This document shows, piece by piece, positions 17,872 through 26,556 of a stretch of 38,251 nt of DNA. The notes below the pieces were generated by a model. The model ran no database searches. It saw nothing but the letters and a program-made list of their open reading frames with translations, and was not told where the DNA came from. The stretch comes from Parageobacillus caldoxylosilyticus NBRC 107762 (GTDB lineage: Bacteria; Bacillota; Bacilli; Bacillales; Anoxybacillaceae), in the NCBI RefSeq assembly GCF_000632715.1, contig NZ_BAWO01000057.1:1-38251 (forward strand). The letters run 5' to 3'. Within the stretch, counting starts at the first letter, position 1; each line of letters starts with the position of its first letter. A program made the translations under genes and the position numbers.

Positions 17872-19686
17872 ATGGAAGCGAAACAAACGAAAAAATCGCT
17901 GCCGTCACGCAGCGAAATTCCTGTCGAGGAAACGTGGCGTTTAGAGGATATTTTCCCGACGGACGAAGCGTGGGAGCAAGAATTTCAAGAAGTGAAAAAA
18001 ATGATTCCGAAATTAGCGGAGTACCAAGGCCGATTAGGAGAATCGGCGGATGTGCTGTACGAAGCGCTCCAATACCAGGACGAAGTGTCCATGCGCCTTG
18101 GCAAGCTGTATACATATGCACATATGCGCTATGACCAAGATACAACAAACGCTTTTTACCAAGGTCTTAACGATCGAGCAACAAGCTTGTACAGCGAAGC
18201 GTCGAGTGCAATGGCGTTTATCGTTCCGGAAATTTTATCGATCGATGAGGCAAAATTGCGTTCGTTTTTAGAAGAGAAACAAGAATTGAAACTGTATGAA
18301 CATGCGTTAGACGAAATTAACCGCCAGCGTCCGCACGTGCTATCGGCAGAGGAAGAGGCGCTGCTTGCCCAAGCGGCAGAGGTGATGCAATCGTCTTCGT
18401 CTACTTTTAGCATGCTGAATAATGCCGATTTAACGTTCCCGACGATTATTGACGAAAATGGAGAAGAAGTGGAAGTGACGCACGGCCGCTTTATCCGCTT
18501 TTTAGAAAGCACGGACCGACGCGTGCGCCGTGATGCGTTTAAAGCCGTGTACGATACGTATGAAAAATATAAAAATACGTTTGCCAGCACGTTAAGCGGA
18601 GCGGTGAAAAAAGATAACTTCTTTGCGCGCGTCCGCCGCTACAAATCGGCACGGGAAGCGGCATTAAGCAGCAACAATATTCCGGAAAGTGTCTACGATA
18701 ATTTGATTGAAACGGTCCATGAGCATCTGCCGCTGTTGCACCGCTATATCCGCCTGCGCAAAAAAGTGCTTGGACTTGATGAGCTTCATATGTATGATCT
18801 ATACACGCCGCTTGTTCAAGACGTGAAAATGGAAGTCACGTATGAAGAAGCGAAAGAGTACATGTTAAAAGGACTTGCTCCGCTCGGTGAAGAATATATT
18901 AGCATCGTCAAAGAAGGTCTTGAAAATCGCTGGGTCGATGTGCGCGAAAATAAAGGAAAACGGAGCGGCGCCTATTCGTCAGGGGCATATGGCACCCATC
19001 CGTATATTTTGCTAAACTGGCAGGATAATGTGAATAATTTATTTACGTTAGTTCACGAATTTGGCCACTCTGTGCATAGTTATTACACACGCAAAACGCA
19101 GCCGTATCCATATGGAGATTATTCCATTTTTGTCGCTGAGGTCGCGTCGACATGCAATGAAGCGCTGTTAAGTGATTATTTATTAAAAACGATCGACGAT
19201 GAGAAAAAACGATTATATTTGCTTAACCATTATTTAGAGGGGTTCCGCGGAACGGTTTTTCGGCAAACGATGTTTGCTGAGTTTGAACATATGATCCATA
19301 TGAAAGCGCAGGAAGGAGAGGCGCTGACTGCTGATTCATTGACTTCTCTCTATTATGAATTAAATAAAAAATATTTTGGCGATGACATTGTCGTTGATCA
19401 GGAAATTGGCTTAGAGTGGGCGCGCATTCCGCATTTTTATTACAATTATTATGTGTATCAATATGCCACGGGTTTCAGCGCCGCGACGGCATTAAGCAAA
19501 CAAATACTTGAAGAAGGAGAGCCGGCGGTGAAGCGCTATATTGAATTTTTGAAGGCGGGAAGCTCCGATTATCCGATTGAAGTGTTGAAAAAAGCCGGGG
19601 TAGATATGACGAGCACGGAACCGATTCGTCAAGCATGCCAAGTGTTTGCGGAGAAACTGGAGGAAATGGAAAAGCTGTTATCATAA
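17872..19686 (+). CDS. pepF: oligoendopeptidase F
   Basis: PepF is a cytosolic M3-family zinc metallopeptidase that cleaves peptides of roughly 7-17 residues; in B. subtilis it can degrade the PhrA signalling peptide. The 604-residue protein has the HEFGH zinc motif (LVHEFGHSVHS, residues about 395-399) followed by the third-ligand Glu in FVAEVASTCNEALL. The N-terminal helical lobe starts with EETWRLEDIFPTDEAWE. The ATG follows AAAGGAGG with 8-base spacing. It lies near opp, coiA and mecA, so peptides imported by Opp may be processed by PepF. Confidence 0.96.
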   Translation: MEAKQTKKSLPSRSEIPVEETWRLEDIFPTDEAWEQEFQEVKKMIPKLAEYQGRLGESADVLYEALQYQDEVSMRLGKLYTYAHMRYDQDTTNAFYQGLNDRATSLYSEASSAMAFIVPEILSIDEAKLRSFLEEKQELKLYEHALDEINRQRPHVLSAEEEALLAQAAEVMQSSSSTFSMLNNADLTFPTIIDENGEEVEVTHGRFIRFLESTDRRVRRDAFKAVYDTYEKYKNTFASTLSGAVKKDNFFARVRRYKSAREAALSSNNIPESVYDNLIETVHEHLPLLHRYIRLRKKVLGLDELHMYDLYTPLVQDVKMEVTYEEAKEYMLKGLAPLGEEYISIVKEGLENRWVDVRENKGKRSGAYSSGAYGTHPYILLNWQDNVNNLFTLVHEFGHSVHSYYTRKTQPYPYGDYSIFVAEVASTCNEALLSDYLLKTIDDEKKRLYLLNHYLEGFRGTVFRQTMFAEFEHMIHMKAQEGEALTADSLTSLYYELNKKYFGDDIVVDQEIGLEWARIPHFYYNYYVYQYATGFSAATALSKQILEEGEPAVKRYIEFLKAGSSDYPIEVLKKAGVDMTSTEPIRQACQVFAEKLEEMEKLLS

Positions 19687-19697
19687 CTGGTTTAAGA

Positions 19698-19728
19698 CGA
19701 ATGTGGCGTCAATGCCACATTCGTTTTT
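19698..19728 (+). terminator. terminator of pepF
   Basis: CGAATGTGGC (19698-19707) pairs with GCCACATTCG (19714-19723) around GTCAAT, followed by TTTTT. The minus-strand small gene at 19709 ends inside this stem. Confidence 0.88.
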
Positions 19729-19906
19729 GATAAAATCCTCTAAATTGGTTGCGGCTGTTCCAAGTGGAGATAAAGCCGAAAATCGTCAAAAATAAAAGCG
19801 GCATTGTAATAAGCATAGGAATAAGATGCATGAGGCCAAACAAATTTAGGCAAAATGCCGTCAGCATGGCGATCCCCCAGAGAAATAGTGCCATTCGTTT
19901 TTTCAT
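19709..19906 (-). CDS. small two-span membrane protein, unassigned
   Basis: This 65-residue protein starts MKKRMALFLWG and has two hydrophobic stretches (about 5-24 and 28-46). The ATG at 19906 has a strong GGGGAGGA ribosome site on the minus strand; an upstream frame extension to 19981 lacks one. Its stop codon lies inside the pepF terminator hairpin, as happens with the other small membrane gene at 12175. No family recognised. The strong ribosome site and clean topology support a real gene. Confidence 0.65.
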   Translation of the reverse strand: MKKRMALFLWGIAMLTAFCLNLFGLMHLIPMLITMPLLFLTIFGFISTWNSRNQFRGFYQKRMWH

Positions 19907-20015
19907 GCTTTTCCTCCCCCTTAGTGGATTTTTACTTTTATTATATGAATGGCGCAAAGAAATACATGCGCTTTTCCACATTTATGACAATAATGTGAAC
20001 AAAAGCACAAAGTGG

Positions 20016-20216
20016 TTGTCAAACCTTGCTGCGATTTGTTAAGATAATATCGTGAATGAAATCACAAAACTTAATACCCCTTTGTTTGACCGTGAAAAAT
20101 TTCTCCCATCCCCTTTGTTGTCTTGACAATAAACGACAAAATGGGTTTCAGATGAATATCTGAAACCCATTTTGTCAACAGTCTGAAAGCCCGGCTGAAT
20201 GCCGGGCTTTTTCTTT
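20016..20216 (+). ncRNA. candidate small RNA with long hairpin and intrinsic terminator
   Basis: A promoter-like TTGTCA (20016-20021), 18 bases, TAAGAT (20040-20045) is followed by about 160 bases without a reading frame. They contain a perfect 19-base-pair hairpin (20135-20153 with 20158-20176, loop GAAT) and then a terminator: AAAGCCCGGC (20186-20195), loop TGAAT, GCCGGGCTTT (20201-20210), TTCTTT. This rightward terminator has no protein gene to serve, because pepF is already terminated at 19728. The RNA would converge on the 3' end of yjbH. Promoter quality is moderate, so this is an inference. Confidence 0.45.
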
Positions 20217-20221
20217 GTTTT

Positions 20222-21115
20222 TTATTTTTTTTCGGAAATATAGCGCCAAAATGTCCCATGTTTGACCGGTACTTTTTTAACTTTTTGTTTCAGCTGCAGC
20301 TTTTTCATTTCTGTTTCGGCCTCATGGACAGTCATATTGTAAACAACGGCAATCTCTTTCGTGGCGACGAATTTGAAATGGCTTAAAAATGACTCGAGTG
20401 GGGGAGGAGGGGATGGTTCTGGCTGGAAGCCAAGCATTTCATAAATAAGTTCAACGTAAATTTCATAAGGATAACATCCGGAAATTTTAATGCCTTCATC
20501 CTCAATGTTTTCGTTAAAAAAGACGAGCGTTGGAATTTCATGGACATCCATCTCTGACGTAATTTTTAAGTCGCACTGAAACGCTTTTGCTGCGCTTGGC
20601 GAATGTAAATCGCGAATGAATTCATCGACATCCAGTCCAGCGTGTGCAGCGCAATCGATTAATACAGAGATGTCAGATACATTTTGTTTTTCCAAAAATA
20701 ATAATTCCTGCAATTTGCGCAAAAAACGGATTCCTGCGCGTTTCCCCTGCAATTCTGCCGCTTTGATAGCGATCGATGGGGCAAACGGGCTAGAAATCGG
20801 ATTTTCCAGCCATAGGCTTCCATCACATGACATTCCTGAACGGCTCGCCGTCCGCTCCCACACTTTGGCGATGGTTTCTGGCTTTTGGTGCTTCCGAGTA
20901 TTGAGCGTCGACAATTTTCCGCCTAGGACATGTTTCAATGTAAAAAAGCGTCCGTATTCAATTACCAGCTTTTTAATAATTGGTTCAAGCCCCCAGCATT
21001 CTGGACATAAAGGATCAATGAACAAATAAATCTCTAACGGTTTTTTCTCGTTGCAGCGCGGCTGGGAAGCAGACCACCACTCCGGTGCTGGCTTCCCAGC
21101 TAACTTGTCATTCAA
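20222..21115 (-). CDS. spxH: YjbH/SpxH, ClpXP adaptor for Spx
   Basis: YjbH (SpxH) is a DsbA-fold protein that binds Spx and delivers it to ClpXP. The 297-residue protein has the thioredoxin-like active-site segment [14 protein letters not shown] (CPEC) near residues 32-45, the helical insertion, and the C-terminal ClpXP/Spx adaptor part ([13 protein letters not shown] and beyond). The first Cys lies in the expected position of the DsbA motif. It overlaps the yjbI gene by 8 bases at its start, so it is co-transcribed and translationally coupled to the haemoglobin gene. Its target, spxA, is 7.4 kb upstream. Confidence 0.95.
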   Translation of the reverse strand: MNDKLAGKPAPEWWSASQPRCNEKKPLEIYLFIDPLCPECWGLEPIIKKLVIEYGRFFTLKHVLGGKLSTLNTRKHQKPETIAKVWERTASRSGMSCDGSLWLENPISSPFAPSIAIKAAELQGKRAGIRFLRKLQELLFLEKQNVSDISVLIDCAAHAGLDVDEFIRDLHSPSAAKAFQCDLKITSEMDVHEIPTLVFFNENIEDEGIKISGCYPYEIYVELIYEMLGFQPEPSPPPPLESFLSHFKFVATKEIAVVYNMTVHEAETEMKKLQLKQKVKKVPVKHGTFWRYISEKK

Positions 21116-21521
21116 GGGAATGCTCCTTTCTTTCCAAATTGTCTGGGGTATTAATCATATGGTGGGCCGTTAGCACGAGACGATGATAAAATTGCTCGCG
21201 CGCAGGTCCAGACAGGCCGGCTTCATCCATCGCCGCACGCATGCAGGAAAGCCATGCCTCAGCCCGGGTCGGCGTAATTTCAAACCGCAAATGGCGCGCC
21301 CGCAGCATTGGATGCCCATGCTCCTGCGTGTAAAGGGGCGGCCCGCCTAAATATTGCGTTAAAAATTGCTTCTGCTTTCGTGCTGTTTCCGTTAAATCAT
21401 CCGGGAAAATGGGGCTTAAATCTGGATGTTTGGCAACGCGTTTATAAAAAGCTTCCACAAGCCTTGCAACCGTTTCTTCCCCACCGATCGCCTCGTAAAG
21501 TGTTTGCCATTGTTCAGCCAT
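21108..21521 (-). CDS. yjbI: truncated haemoglobin YjbI (group II / trHbO type)
   Basis: A 137-residue 2-over-2 globin that binds haem and O2 or NO. Conserved features: the B-helix Phe-Tyr pair (EAFYKRV), the Gly-Gly-Pro turn before the E/F region (YLGGPPLY), and the proximal His in RARHLRFEI. The Trp in EAWLSCM (G8 position) is typical of group II. It is the first gene of the yjbI-yjbH transcript, preceded by promoter TTGAGA-17-TAAAAT, and the ATG follows AAAGGAG. In Bacilli it is associated with thiol and oxidative stress through its partner YjbH. Confidence 0.93.
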   Translation of the reverse strand: MAEQWQTLYEAIGGEETVARLVEAFYKRVAKHPDLSPIFPDDLTETARKQKQFLTQYLGGPPLYTQEHGHPMLRARHLRFEITPTRAEAWLSCMRAAMDEAGLSGPAREQFYHRLVLTAHHMINTPDNLERKEHSLE

Positions 21522-21571
21522 CGTGAATGCTCCTTTGTGCGTAAAATATGGTGTACAATGATTTTACTGCT

Positions 21572-21600
21572 ATTTTAGCAATGAAGCGTATTTATCTCAA
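21572..21600 (-). promoter_or_regulatory. promoter of yjbI-yjbH
   Basis: On the minus strand, TTGAGA (21600-21595), 17 bases, TAAAAT (21577-21572). It lies about 50 bases before the yjbI start. Confidence 0.7.
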
Positions 21601-21661
21601 ATAAAGTGACTTGAAGAACAAGAAGCAATTGCTTCAAAAAATGGATTCAATTGTGAACGCG

Positions 21662-22246
21662 TTACGAGTAGTATGTGTCAAGGATTTTCTTTACATATGC
21701 TTTTGTTTCGGCAAACGGTGGAATTCCTTTGTAGCGGTCGACGTTCCCCGGACCGGCGTTGTATGCGGCAAGGGCAAGCGCGACATTGCCATTATAGCGG
21801 TCTAATAGCTTGCGCAAATATTTTGTGCCACCTTCAATGTTTTGCGCCGGATCGAATGGATTATCGACCCCAAGCATCTTTGCGGTGCTTGGCATCAGTT
21901 GCATAAGGCCAAGGGCGCCTGCATGGCTGCGTGCGTTTGGGTTAAAATTCGATTCGTGGCGAATAACGGCGCGAATCAGCTGCGCGTCTACACCATATTT
22001 TTTGGCAGCTTGGGCGATCAGTGTATCGATATCGGTATGTTTAAAGCTGGATGCCGCTTCATGGCTGGCTGGCGCAGCCGTGCCTTGATTTTCAGCGGCT
22101 TGCGGCATCGGCTGCTTTGCTATGTATTGCTGCAACAGCTGCGTAAACGACCATGGCTGATTTTGTTCCCATGAGGTTGGGCGTTGGGCGGAGAAATTTT
22201 GCAACGCCTGAAGCTCTAATAGTAATTTTATGGTAGGAACGGTCAT
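21662..22246 (-). CDS. yjbJ: lytic transglycosylase YjbJ (CwlQ-like)
   Basis: A 194-residue SLT-family lytic transglycosylase that cleaves the MurNAc-GlcNAc bond of peptidoglycan. The catalytic domain covers about 75-194: the catalytic Glu is in [11 protein letters not shown], followed by [17 protein letters not shown] and [16 protein letters not shown]. The N-terminal 70 residues are Gln/Pro/Ala-rich and show no signal peptide or membrane span, so the export route is unclear. It lies 2 bases downstream of yjbK on the minus strand and shares its promoter. Confidence 0.92.
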   Translation of the reverse strand: MTVPTIKLLLELQALQNFSAQRPTSWEQNQPWSFTQLLQQYIAKQPMPQAAENQGTAAPASHEAASSFKHTDIDTLIAQAAKKYGVDAQLIRAVIRHESNFNPNARSHAGALGLMQLMPSTAKMLGVDNPFDPAQNIEGGTKYLRKLLDRYNGNVALALAAYNAGPGNVDRYKGIPPFAETKAYVKKILDTYYS

Positions 22247-22248
22247 CG

Positions 22249-22836
22249 CTACTCCTCCATTTGATATTTTTTTGCATAGAAGCGCTGAATTTTATTTGGC
22301 GCTGGCCGGATCGGAATATGCAGCGAACAAAGCAACTGTAAAAATTGCTGTTTTCCGTTTTCTACATCTTCCGTTTCGTATTCCAACTCGTAATCCTCTG
22401 TACCTAGGTAATAATTACGGTCAAGAAACAGCGTTCCACCTTTGTACGTCCATTGAGCGCGATCGGTCGTTAACGTGCCAAAATGATGGAGCGCTGCGGG
22501 CGGCACGCCGATTTCCTGAAGAATGGCCGCTACCTTCCCTTGAACAACGGCCGTGCCGTTTAAAAGGGCGCCCGCCTCCTCTTTTGTAAGGCGCTGATGT
22601 GTCTCGAGCAGCACTCCTTCTGCCTTCGTCTGCTTTAATGTTAATGTGTAAATGCCGTTTTTGACACGGATGCGCAAGGCTGCCTGTTTTTCCTTTAATG
22701 CGAATTGCGGTGTATCCAAATAATGATTTTCTTGACGTTCAAAAGCGTGGTCATTAATGTGAAACACTTCACGGATTTGTGTGAATTCCATTTTTGTCAG
22801 TAAATTTTTAAATTCGATTTCGATTTCTTGACGCAT
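22249..22836 (-). CDS. yjbK: YjbK, CYTH-family triphosphate-binding protein
   Basis: CYTH (thiamine triphosphatase / adenylate cyclase-like) proteins form a tunnel that binds triphosphates or polyphosphate with Mg2+. The 195-residue protein starts with the diagnostic ExExK pattern ([13 protein letters not shown]) and has paired Arg/Lys and Glu strands ([25 protein letters not shown]). Length fits the YjbK group. The ATG follows a GAGGAGAG ribosome site; the promoter is at 22870-22898. Placement beside the yjbM (p)ppGpp synthase gene is conserved in Bacilli and suggests a nucleotide or polyphosphate link. Confidence 0.92.
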   Translation of the reverse strand: MRQEIEIEFKNLLTKMEFTQIREVFHINDHAFERQENHYLDTPQFALKEKQAALRIRVKNGIYTLTLKQTKAEGVLLETHQRLTKEEAGALLNGTAVVQGKVAAILQEIGVPPAALHHFGTLTTDRAQWTYKGGTLFLDRNYYLGTEDYELEYETEDVENGKQQFLQLLCSLHIPIRPAPNKIQRFYAKKYQMEE

Positions 22837-22869
22837 CGTTTCTCTCCTCTATCCATCCGTTTCAGTTTT

Positions 22870-22898
22870 ATTATCGGATGTTTATCATTGAATATCAA
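22870..22898 (-). promoter_or_regulatory. promoter of yjbK-yjbJ
   Basis: On the minus strand, TTGATA (22898-22893), 17 bases, GATAAT (22875-22870), about 30 bases before the yjbK start. Confidence 0.7.
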
Positions 22899-22903
22899 TT
22901 ATT

Positions 22904-22932
22904 TATTGCGCATAGGGTGATTATGGTAAAAT
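22904..22932 (+). promoter_or_regulatory. candidate promoter of yjbL-yjbM-nadF
   Basis: TATTGC (22904-22909), 17 bases, TAAAAT (22927-22932). The -35 is weak; an overlapping TTGCGC would leave a short 15-base spacer. It points away from the yjbK promoter. Confidence 0.45.
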
Positions 22933-22966
22933 AAAAGAGGATTGTTGATGTGGAAGGAGATTTGGC

Positions 22967-23341
22967 ATGCGCAAAAAATTAGTGATCGAAAAAGTGGAAA
23001 GAAAAGACAGACGATTATATCTCATTAATGATCATCCTCCATTTTCGCTTGAAGAAGCGAGGCCAAAAGGTCATATGCTTGTGGATTCCGACCATCTTTC
23101 GTTTATTTATATATTGGAAACGGACGAAGATTTTATTTACGTCGCGATTCCATATGAGTTTTGGAACGATGTGAAACAAGCATTGGCAGAAGAGGCTGCC
23201 GTTGTACTAAAAAGCGGAGAGCTGGAGCTTGAATTAACAAGCTTTAAGGAAGAGTTAACTTATTTGATCGAAAATATTGACGGCAATGCCAATTATGGCG
23301 AACAAATGGAGCAGGCCGTAAAAGAAATTTTTCTTACATAA
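22967..23341 (+). CDS. yjbL: YjbL, UPF0738 family protein
   Basis: A 124-residue acidic soluble protein matching B. subtilis YjbL (UPF0738) in length, sequence style and position before yjbM. No catalytic motif, signal peptide or membrane span is seen; function unknown. The ATG follows gaaggagat. It opens the yjbL-yjbM-nadF-yjbO run, with 17 bases to the next gene. Confidence 0.88.
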   Translation: MRKKLVIEKVERKDRRLYLINDHPPFSLEEARPKGHMLVDSDHLSFIYILETDEDFIYVAIPYEFWNDVKQALAEEAAVVLKSGELELELTSFKEELTYLIENIDGNANYGEQMEQAVKEIFLT

Positions 23342-23358
23342 CATTGGCAGGTGGTACG

Positions 23359-23997
23359 ATGGTCAAACATTGGGATTTATTTTTGGCACCGTATAAGCAG
23401 GCAGTTGAAGAGCTAAAGGTAAAGCTCAAAGGGATGCGCGCCCAGTTTGAAATGTTGGGGGTGCATTCGCCGATCGAATTTGTCACTGGAAGAGTGAAGC
23501 CAGTCGCCAGCATTTTGGATAAGGCGCAAAAGAAAAACATTCCGCTTGATAAACTGGAAGAACAAATGCAAGATATTGCCGGGCTGCGGATGATGTGCCA
23601 ATTTGTCGATGACATTAAGACAGTAGTAGAGCTGCTGCGGAAACGAAACGACTTTGAAATCGTTGAGGAGCGGGATTACGTTACACAGAAGAAGGAAAGC
23701 GGCTATCGTTCCTATCATGTCGTCATCCGCTATCCAGTGCAGACGATACATGGAGAGAAGAAAATTTTAGCTGAAATTCAAATCCGCACTCTTGCCATGA
23801 ACTTTTGGGCGACGATTGAGCATTCGTTAAATTATAAATATAGCGGCCGTTTTCCTGAAGATATTAAAGCAAGACTGCAGCGCGCCGCTGAAGCAGCCTA
23901 TCGTTTAGATGAAGAAATGTCGAAAATTCGTTTTGAAATTCAAGAAGCGCAAGCCGCTTTTTCACGAAAACAGGAAACAAAAGGGGAACAATTATGA
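23359..23997 (+). CDS. yjbM: small alarmone synthetase YjbM (RelQ/SasB type)
   Basis: YjbM is a monofunctional (p)ppGpp synthetase that transfers pyrophosphate from ATP to GDP or GTP. The 212-residue protein lacks the hydrolase and ACT domains of Rel and has the synthetase signatures: [42 protein letters not shown] and [25 protein letters not shown]. The C-terminal helix ends [12 protein letters not shown]. The ATG at 23359 gives the family-typical start; an upstream TTG at 23344 would add five residues and lacks support. It overlaps nadF by four bases (ATGA). Confidence 0.96.
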   Translation: MVKHWDLFLAPYKQAVEELKVKLKGMRAQFEMLGVHSPIEFVTGRVKPVASILDKAQKKNIPLDKLEEQMQDIAGLRMMCQFVDDIKTVVELLRKRNDFEIVEERDYVTQKKESGYRSYHVVIRYPVQTIHGEKKILAEIQIRTLAMNFWATIEHSLNYKYSGRFPEDIKARLQRAAEAAYRLDEEMSKIRFEIQEAQAAFSRKQETKGEQL

Positions 23998-24809
23998 GAG
24001 GAACACAAGCGCCGCTGAAATTTGCAATCACCTCCAAAGGGGATGAAACATCCAACACGCTGACGCAAAAAATCAAAACGTATCTATTGGATTTTGATTT
24101 ACAGTACGATGAGGATACTCCCGATCTTGTCATTTCCGTGGGCGGTGACGGGACACTATTGTATGCGTTCCATCGCTATTGCCGTCGCTTGGATAAAACG
24201 GCATTTGTTGGCGTACATACCGGACATTTAGGCTTTTACGCCGACTGGGTGCCGGAGGAAATTGAAAAGCTTGTCATCGCTATTGCGAAAACACCGTATC
24301 AGGTTGTCGAATACCCATTGCTGGAAGTAATTATCCGCTACATAAACGGGGGACGGGAGGCAAAATATCTTGCCTTAAATGAATGCACGGTAAAGAGCGT
24401 CAGCGGTACGCTTGTCATTGATGTAGAAATCCGCGGCGATCTATTTGAAACGTTTCGCGGCGACGGGTTATGCATCTCTACGCCAACGGGAAGCACGGCC
24501 TATAACAAGGCATTGGGCGGCGCGATTTTGCATCCGTCGCTTGAAGCAATTCAAGTTACCGAGATGGCGTCGATTAACAACCGGGTATTCCGAACGATCG
24601 GGTCGCCGCTTGTTCTCCCTGCCCATCATACATGTATGTTAAAGCCGGTAAACGATGTCGATTTTCAAATTACGATTGACCATCTATCGCTTTTGCATAA
24701 AGATGTGAAATCGATTCAATGCCGCGTCGCAGACGAAAAAATCCGGTTTGCCCGTTTCCGGCCGTTTCCGTTTTGGAAGCGGGTGCGCGATTCCTTTATT
24801 GCCGATTGA
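23994..24809 (+). CDS. nadK: NAD kinase
   Basis: NAD kinase makes NADP+ from NAD+ and ATP in the cytoplasm. The 271-residue protein carries the GGDGT motif ([18 protein letters not shown], about 46-63), the ALNECTVKS segment and the Gly-rich [16 protein letters not shown] motif. The C-terminal [18 protein letters not shown] is typical of the B. subtilis housekeeping enzyme (NadF/PpnKA). The start overlaps yjbM, so they are translationally coupled. NADPH supply connects it to the fab genes in the same window. Confidence 0.96.
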   Translation: MRGTQAPLKFAITSKGDETSNTLTQKIKTYLLDFDLQYDEDTPDLVISVGGDGTLLYAFHRYCRRLDKTAFVGVHTGHLGFYADWVPEEIEKLVIAIAKTPYQVVEYPLLEVIIRYINGGREAKYLALNECTVKSVSGTLVIDVEIRGDLFETFRGDGLCISTPTGSTAYNKALGGAILHPSLEAIQVTEMASINNRVFRTIGSPLVLPAHHTCMLKPVNDVDFQITIDHLSLLHKDVKSIQCRVADEKIRFARFRPFPFWKRVRDSFIAD

Positions 24810-24837
24810 CAAATAAACACATAAAGGCAGGTAGACA

Positions 24838-25737
24838 GTGTTGTCGCAGTTTACGCTCACTTGGGTTATTACGAAACAAGAGGAAGGCAAGCTTATTCGC
24901 GAGTTTTTAAAAGAAAATGGCATTTCGAAAACGGCGTTGACCGATATTAAATTTCATGGCGGAGCTATTTATGTCAATGATCAGCCGGTGACGGTCCGCC
25001 ACCGCCTTGGCGAAGGGGAGAGGCTGCGGGTCGTATTTCCTCCGGAGCTTCCAAGCGAAGGAATGGCACCGGAGGCGATTCCGTTGGATATCGTATATGA
25101 GGATGAGTATGTATTGGTGATCAACAAGCCGCCATGGATGGCGACGATTCCATCGCGCCAGCACCCTGGAGGGACCCTGGCGAACGCCTTGCTTTATCAT
25201 TATCAAAAGCAGCAGCTAGCGTCAACGATTCACGTTGTCACGAGGCTCGACCGTGACACTTCCGGGCTTGTGCTGGTCGCCAAGCACCGTCATCTTCATC
25301 ATCTTTTGTCCACTTTGCAAAAACAAGGCAAAGTAACGAGGCGTTATGAAGCGATTTGTCACGGACGTGTCGGCAAGGACGAAGGGACCATTGATGCGCC
25401 CATCGCCCGCAAAAACGACAGCATTATTGCGCGAGAGGTTCGCGAAGACGGCCAGCGAGCCGTTACTCACTTTCGCGTGTTGCAACGGTTTCATGACTAT
25501 ACACACTTATCACTGCGGTTAGAGACAGGCCGCACTCACCAAATTCGCGTTCATTTGGCCCATATTGGGCATCCGCTCGTTGGGGATGAATTGTATGGCG
25601 GAAGCCGGGAAGCGATTAGCCGCCAGGCGCTGCACAGCAAAGAGCTTTCGTTTTTTCATCCGTTGAAGCAACAGCAATATACGTTTTCCTGTCCGCTTCC
25701 TGATGATATGAAGCGGCTGATCGAGCGGATCCGATAA
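24838..25737 (+). CDS. yjbO: RluA-family rRNA pseudouridine synthase YjbO
   Basis: Pseudouridine synthases isomerise uridine in RNA. The 299-residue protein has an S4-like N-terminal segment (about 15-70, ending HRLGEGERLRVVFPPE) and the RluA/RluD catalytic motif RLDRDTSGLVLVAKH, with the Asp of RDTSG as nucleophile. Further motifs are RYEAICHGRV, LRLETGRTHQIRVHLAHIGHPLVGDELYGG and a final KEL-type segment. The start is GTG 24838 or the adjacent TTG 24841, after aaaggcaggt. The modified RNA position is not predictable from sequence. Confidence 0.92.
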   Translation: MLSQFTLTWVITKQEEGKLIREFLKENGISKTALTDIKFHGGAIYVNDQPVTVRHRLGEGERLRVVFPPELPSEGMAPEAIPLDIVYEDEYVLVINKPPWMATIPSRQHPGGTLANALLYHYQKQQLASTIHVVTRLDRDTSGLVLVAKHRHLHHLLSTLQKQGKVTRRYEAICHGRVGKDEGTIDAPIARKNDSIIAREVREDGQRAVTHFRVLQRFHDYTHLSLRLETGRTHQIRVHLAHIGHPLVGDELYGGSREAISRQALHSKELSFFHPLKQQQYTFSCPLPDDMKRLIERIR

Positions 25738-25754
25738 TAGGGGCAGGGATGGTG

Positions 25755-26492
25755 CTAATCAAACGTTCTGAATTTTTCCGGAACATATGGTAAAGAAGAT
25801 GGAACCGAGACCGTTTCCATTTCCGGATAGCGAAAAGCAGTCAGAGCGCCGCCAAATACGCAGCCGGTGTCGATGTTGATCGTATGATTGATGATTCTAG
25901 GCTGTTTGACGGGAGTATGGCCGTATACAATCCATGCTTCTCCTTTGTAATGTTTTGCCCAGTCTCGTCTCACGGGCGTTCCATCCGGATTCGTTTCCCC
26001 CGTAATATCGCCATAAAGCACGAACGTTTGCACTTTTTTGTCGGTTCGCCCAATGTAGTCTTGGCGGATTCCGGCATGGGCGATAATCAGGCGACCGTTG
26101 TCGAGCTGGGCATACAGCGGCGCCGTTTCATACAGCTTCATAAATTTTTTGCGAATCATCACCTGCTCGCTCGGCGGCAACGAGCGATACTCCGCTACCG
26201 TTGTTTCAAGACCGTGTGCAATTTGCACGTTTCTTCCTAAAAAAAAGCGGTATAGTTTATTGCAGTGATTGCCGGGAACGTAATATGCCAGATTTTCCCT
26301 GACAAGAGAATAGACGGTTTCGATCGTTTGCAATGATTGCGGACCGCGGTCGGTTAAATCTCCGACAAAGCCGAGCTTTCGTCCATCGGGATGAATGGGA
26401 ATGCCGCTGTTCCATTGATAGCCAAGCTGTTCCGTAAGCTTGACAAACTCGTTGTAACATCCATGAACATCGCCAATAATATCGATTTGCAT
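25755..26492 (-). CDS. prpE: PrpE, bis(5'-nucleosyl)-tetraphosphatase / PPP-type phosphatase
   Basis: PrpE is a metallophosphoesterase reported in B. subtilis to hydrolyse diadenosine tetraphosphate and phosphotyrosine and to affect spore germination. The 245-residue protein has all signatures: GDVHGC (residues 6-11), [18 protein letters not shown] and GHTPV. I choose the ATG at 26492, with AAGGAGA upstream, because the longer frame to 26546 adds residues outside the family fold. It lies downstream of the rodA-like gene on the same strand but behind that gene's terminator. Confidence 0.94.
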   Translation of the reverse strand: MQIDIIGDVHGCYNEFVKLTEQLGYQWNSGIPIHPDGRKLGFVGDLTDRGPQSLQTIETVYSLVRENLAYYVPGNHCNKLYRFFLGRNVQIAHGLETTVAEYRSLPPSEQVMIRKKFMKLYETAPLYAQLDNGRLIIAHAGIRQDYIGRTDKKVQTFVLYGDITGETNPDGTPVRRDWAKHYKGEAWIVYGHTPVKQPRIINHTINIDTGCVFGGALTAFRYPEMETVSVPSSLPYVPEKFRTFD

Positions 26493-26529
26493 GAGGTTGT
26501 TCTCCTTTCTCATATGACTAGTATAAAAT

Positions 26530-26556
26530 AAAAAGCCGCTGATCATGCGGCTTTTT
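26530..26556 (-). terminator. terminator of the rodA-like gene
   Basis: AAAAAGCCGC and GCGGCTTTTT (26530-26539 and 26547-26556) pair over 10 base pairs around a seven-base loop. On the minus strand it ends GGCTTTTTATTTTAT. The stem begins inside the stop codon of the gene it terminates. Confidence 0.85.

Noticed and set aside
17302-17886. 194-residue minus-strand frame across the end of coiA
   Set aside because: Antisense of coiA, unusual composition, no start signals.
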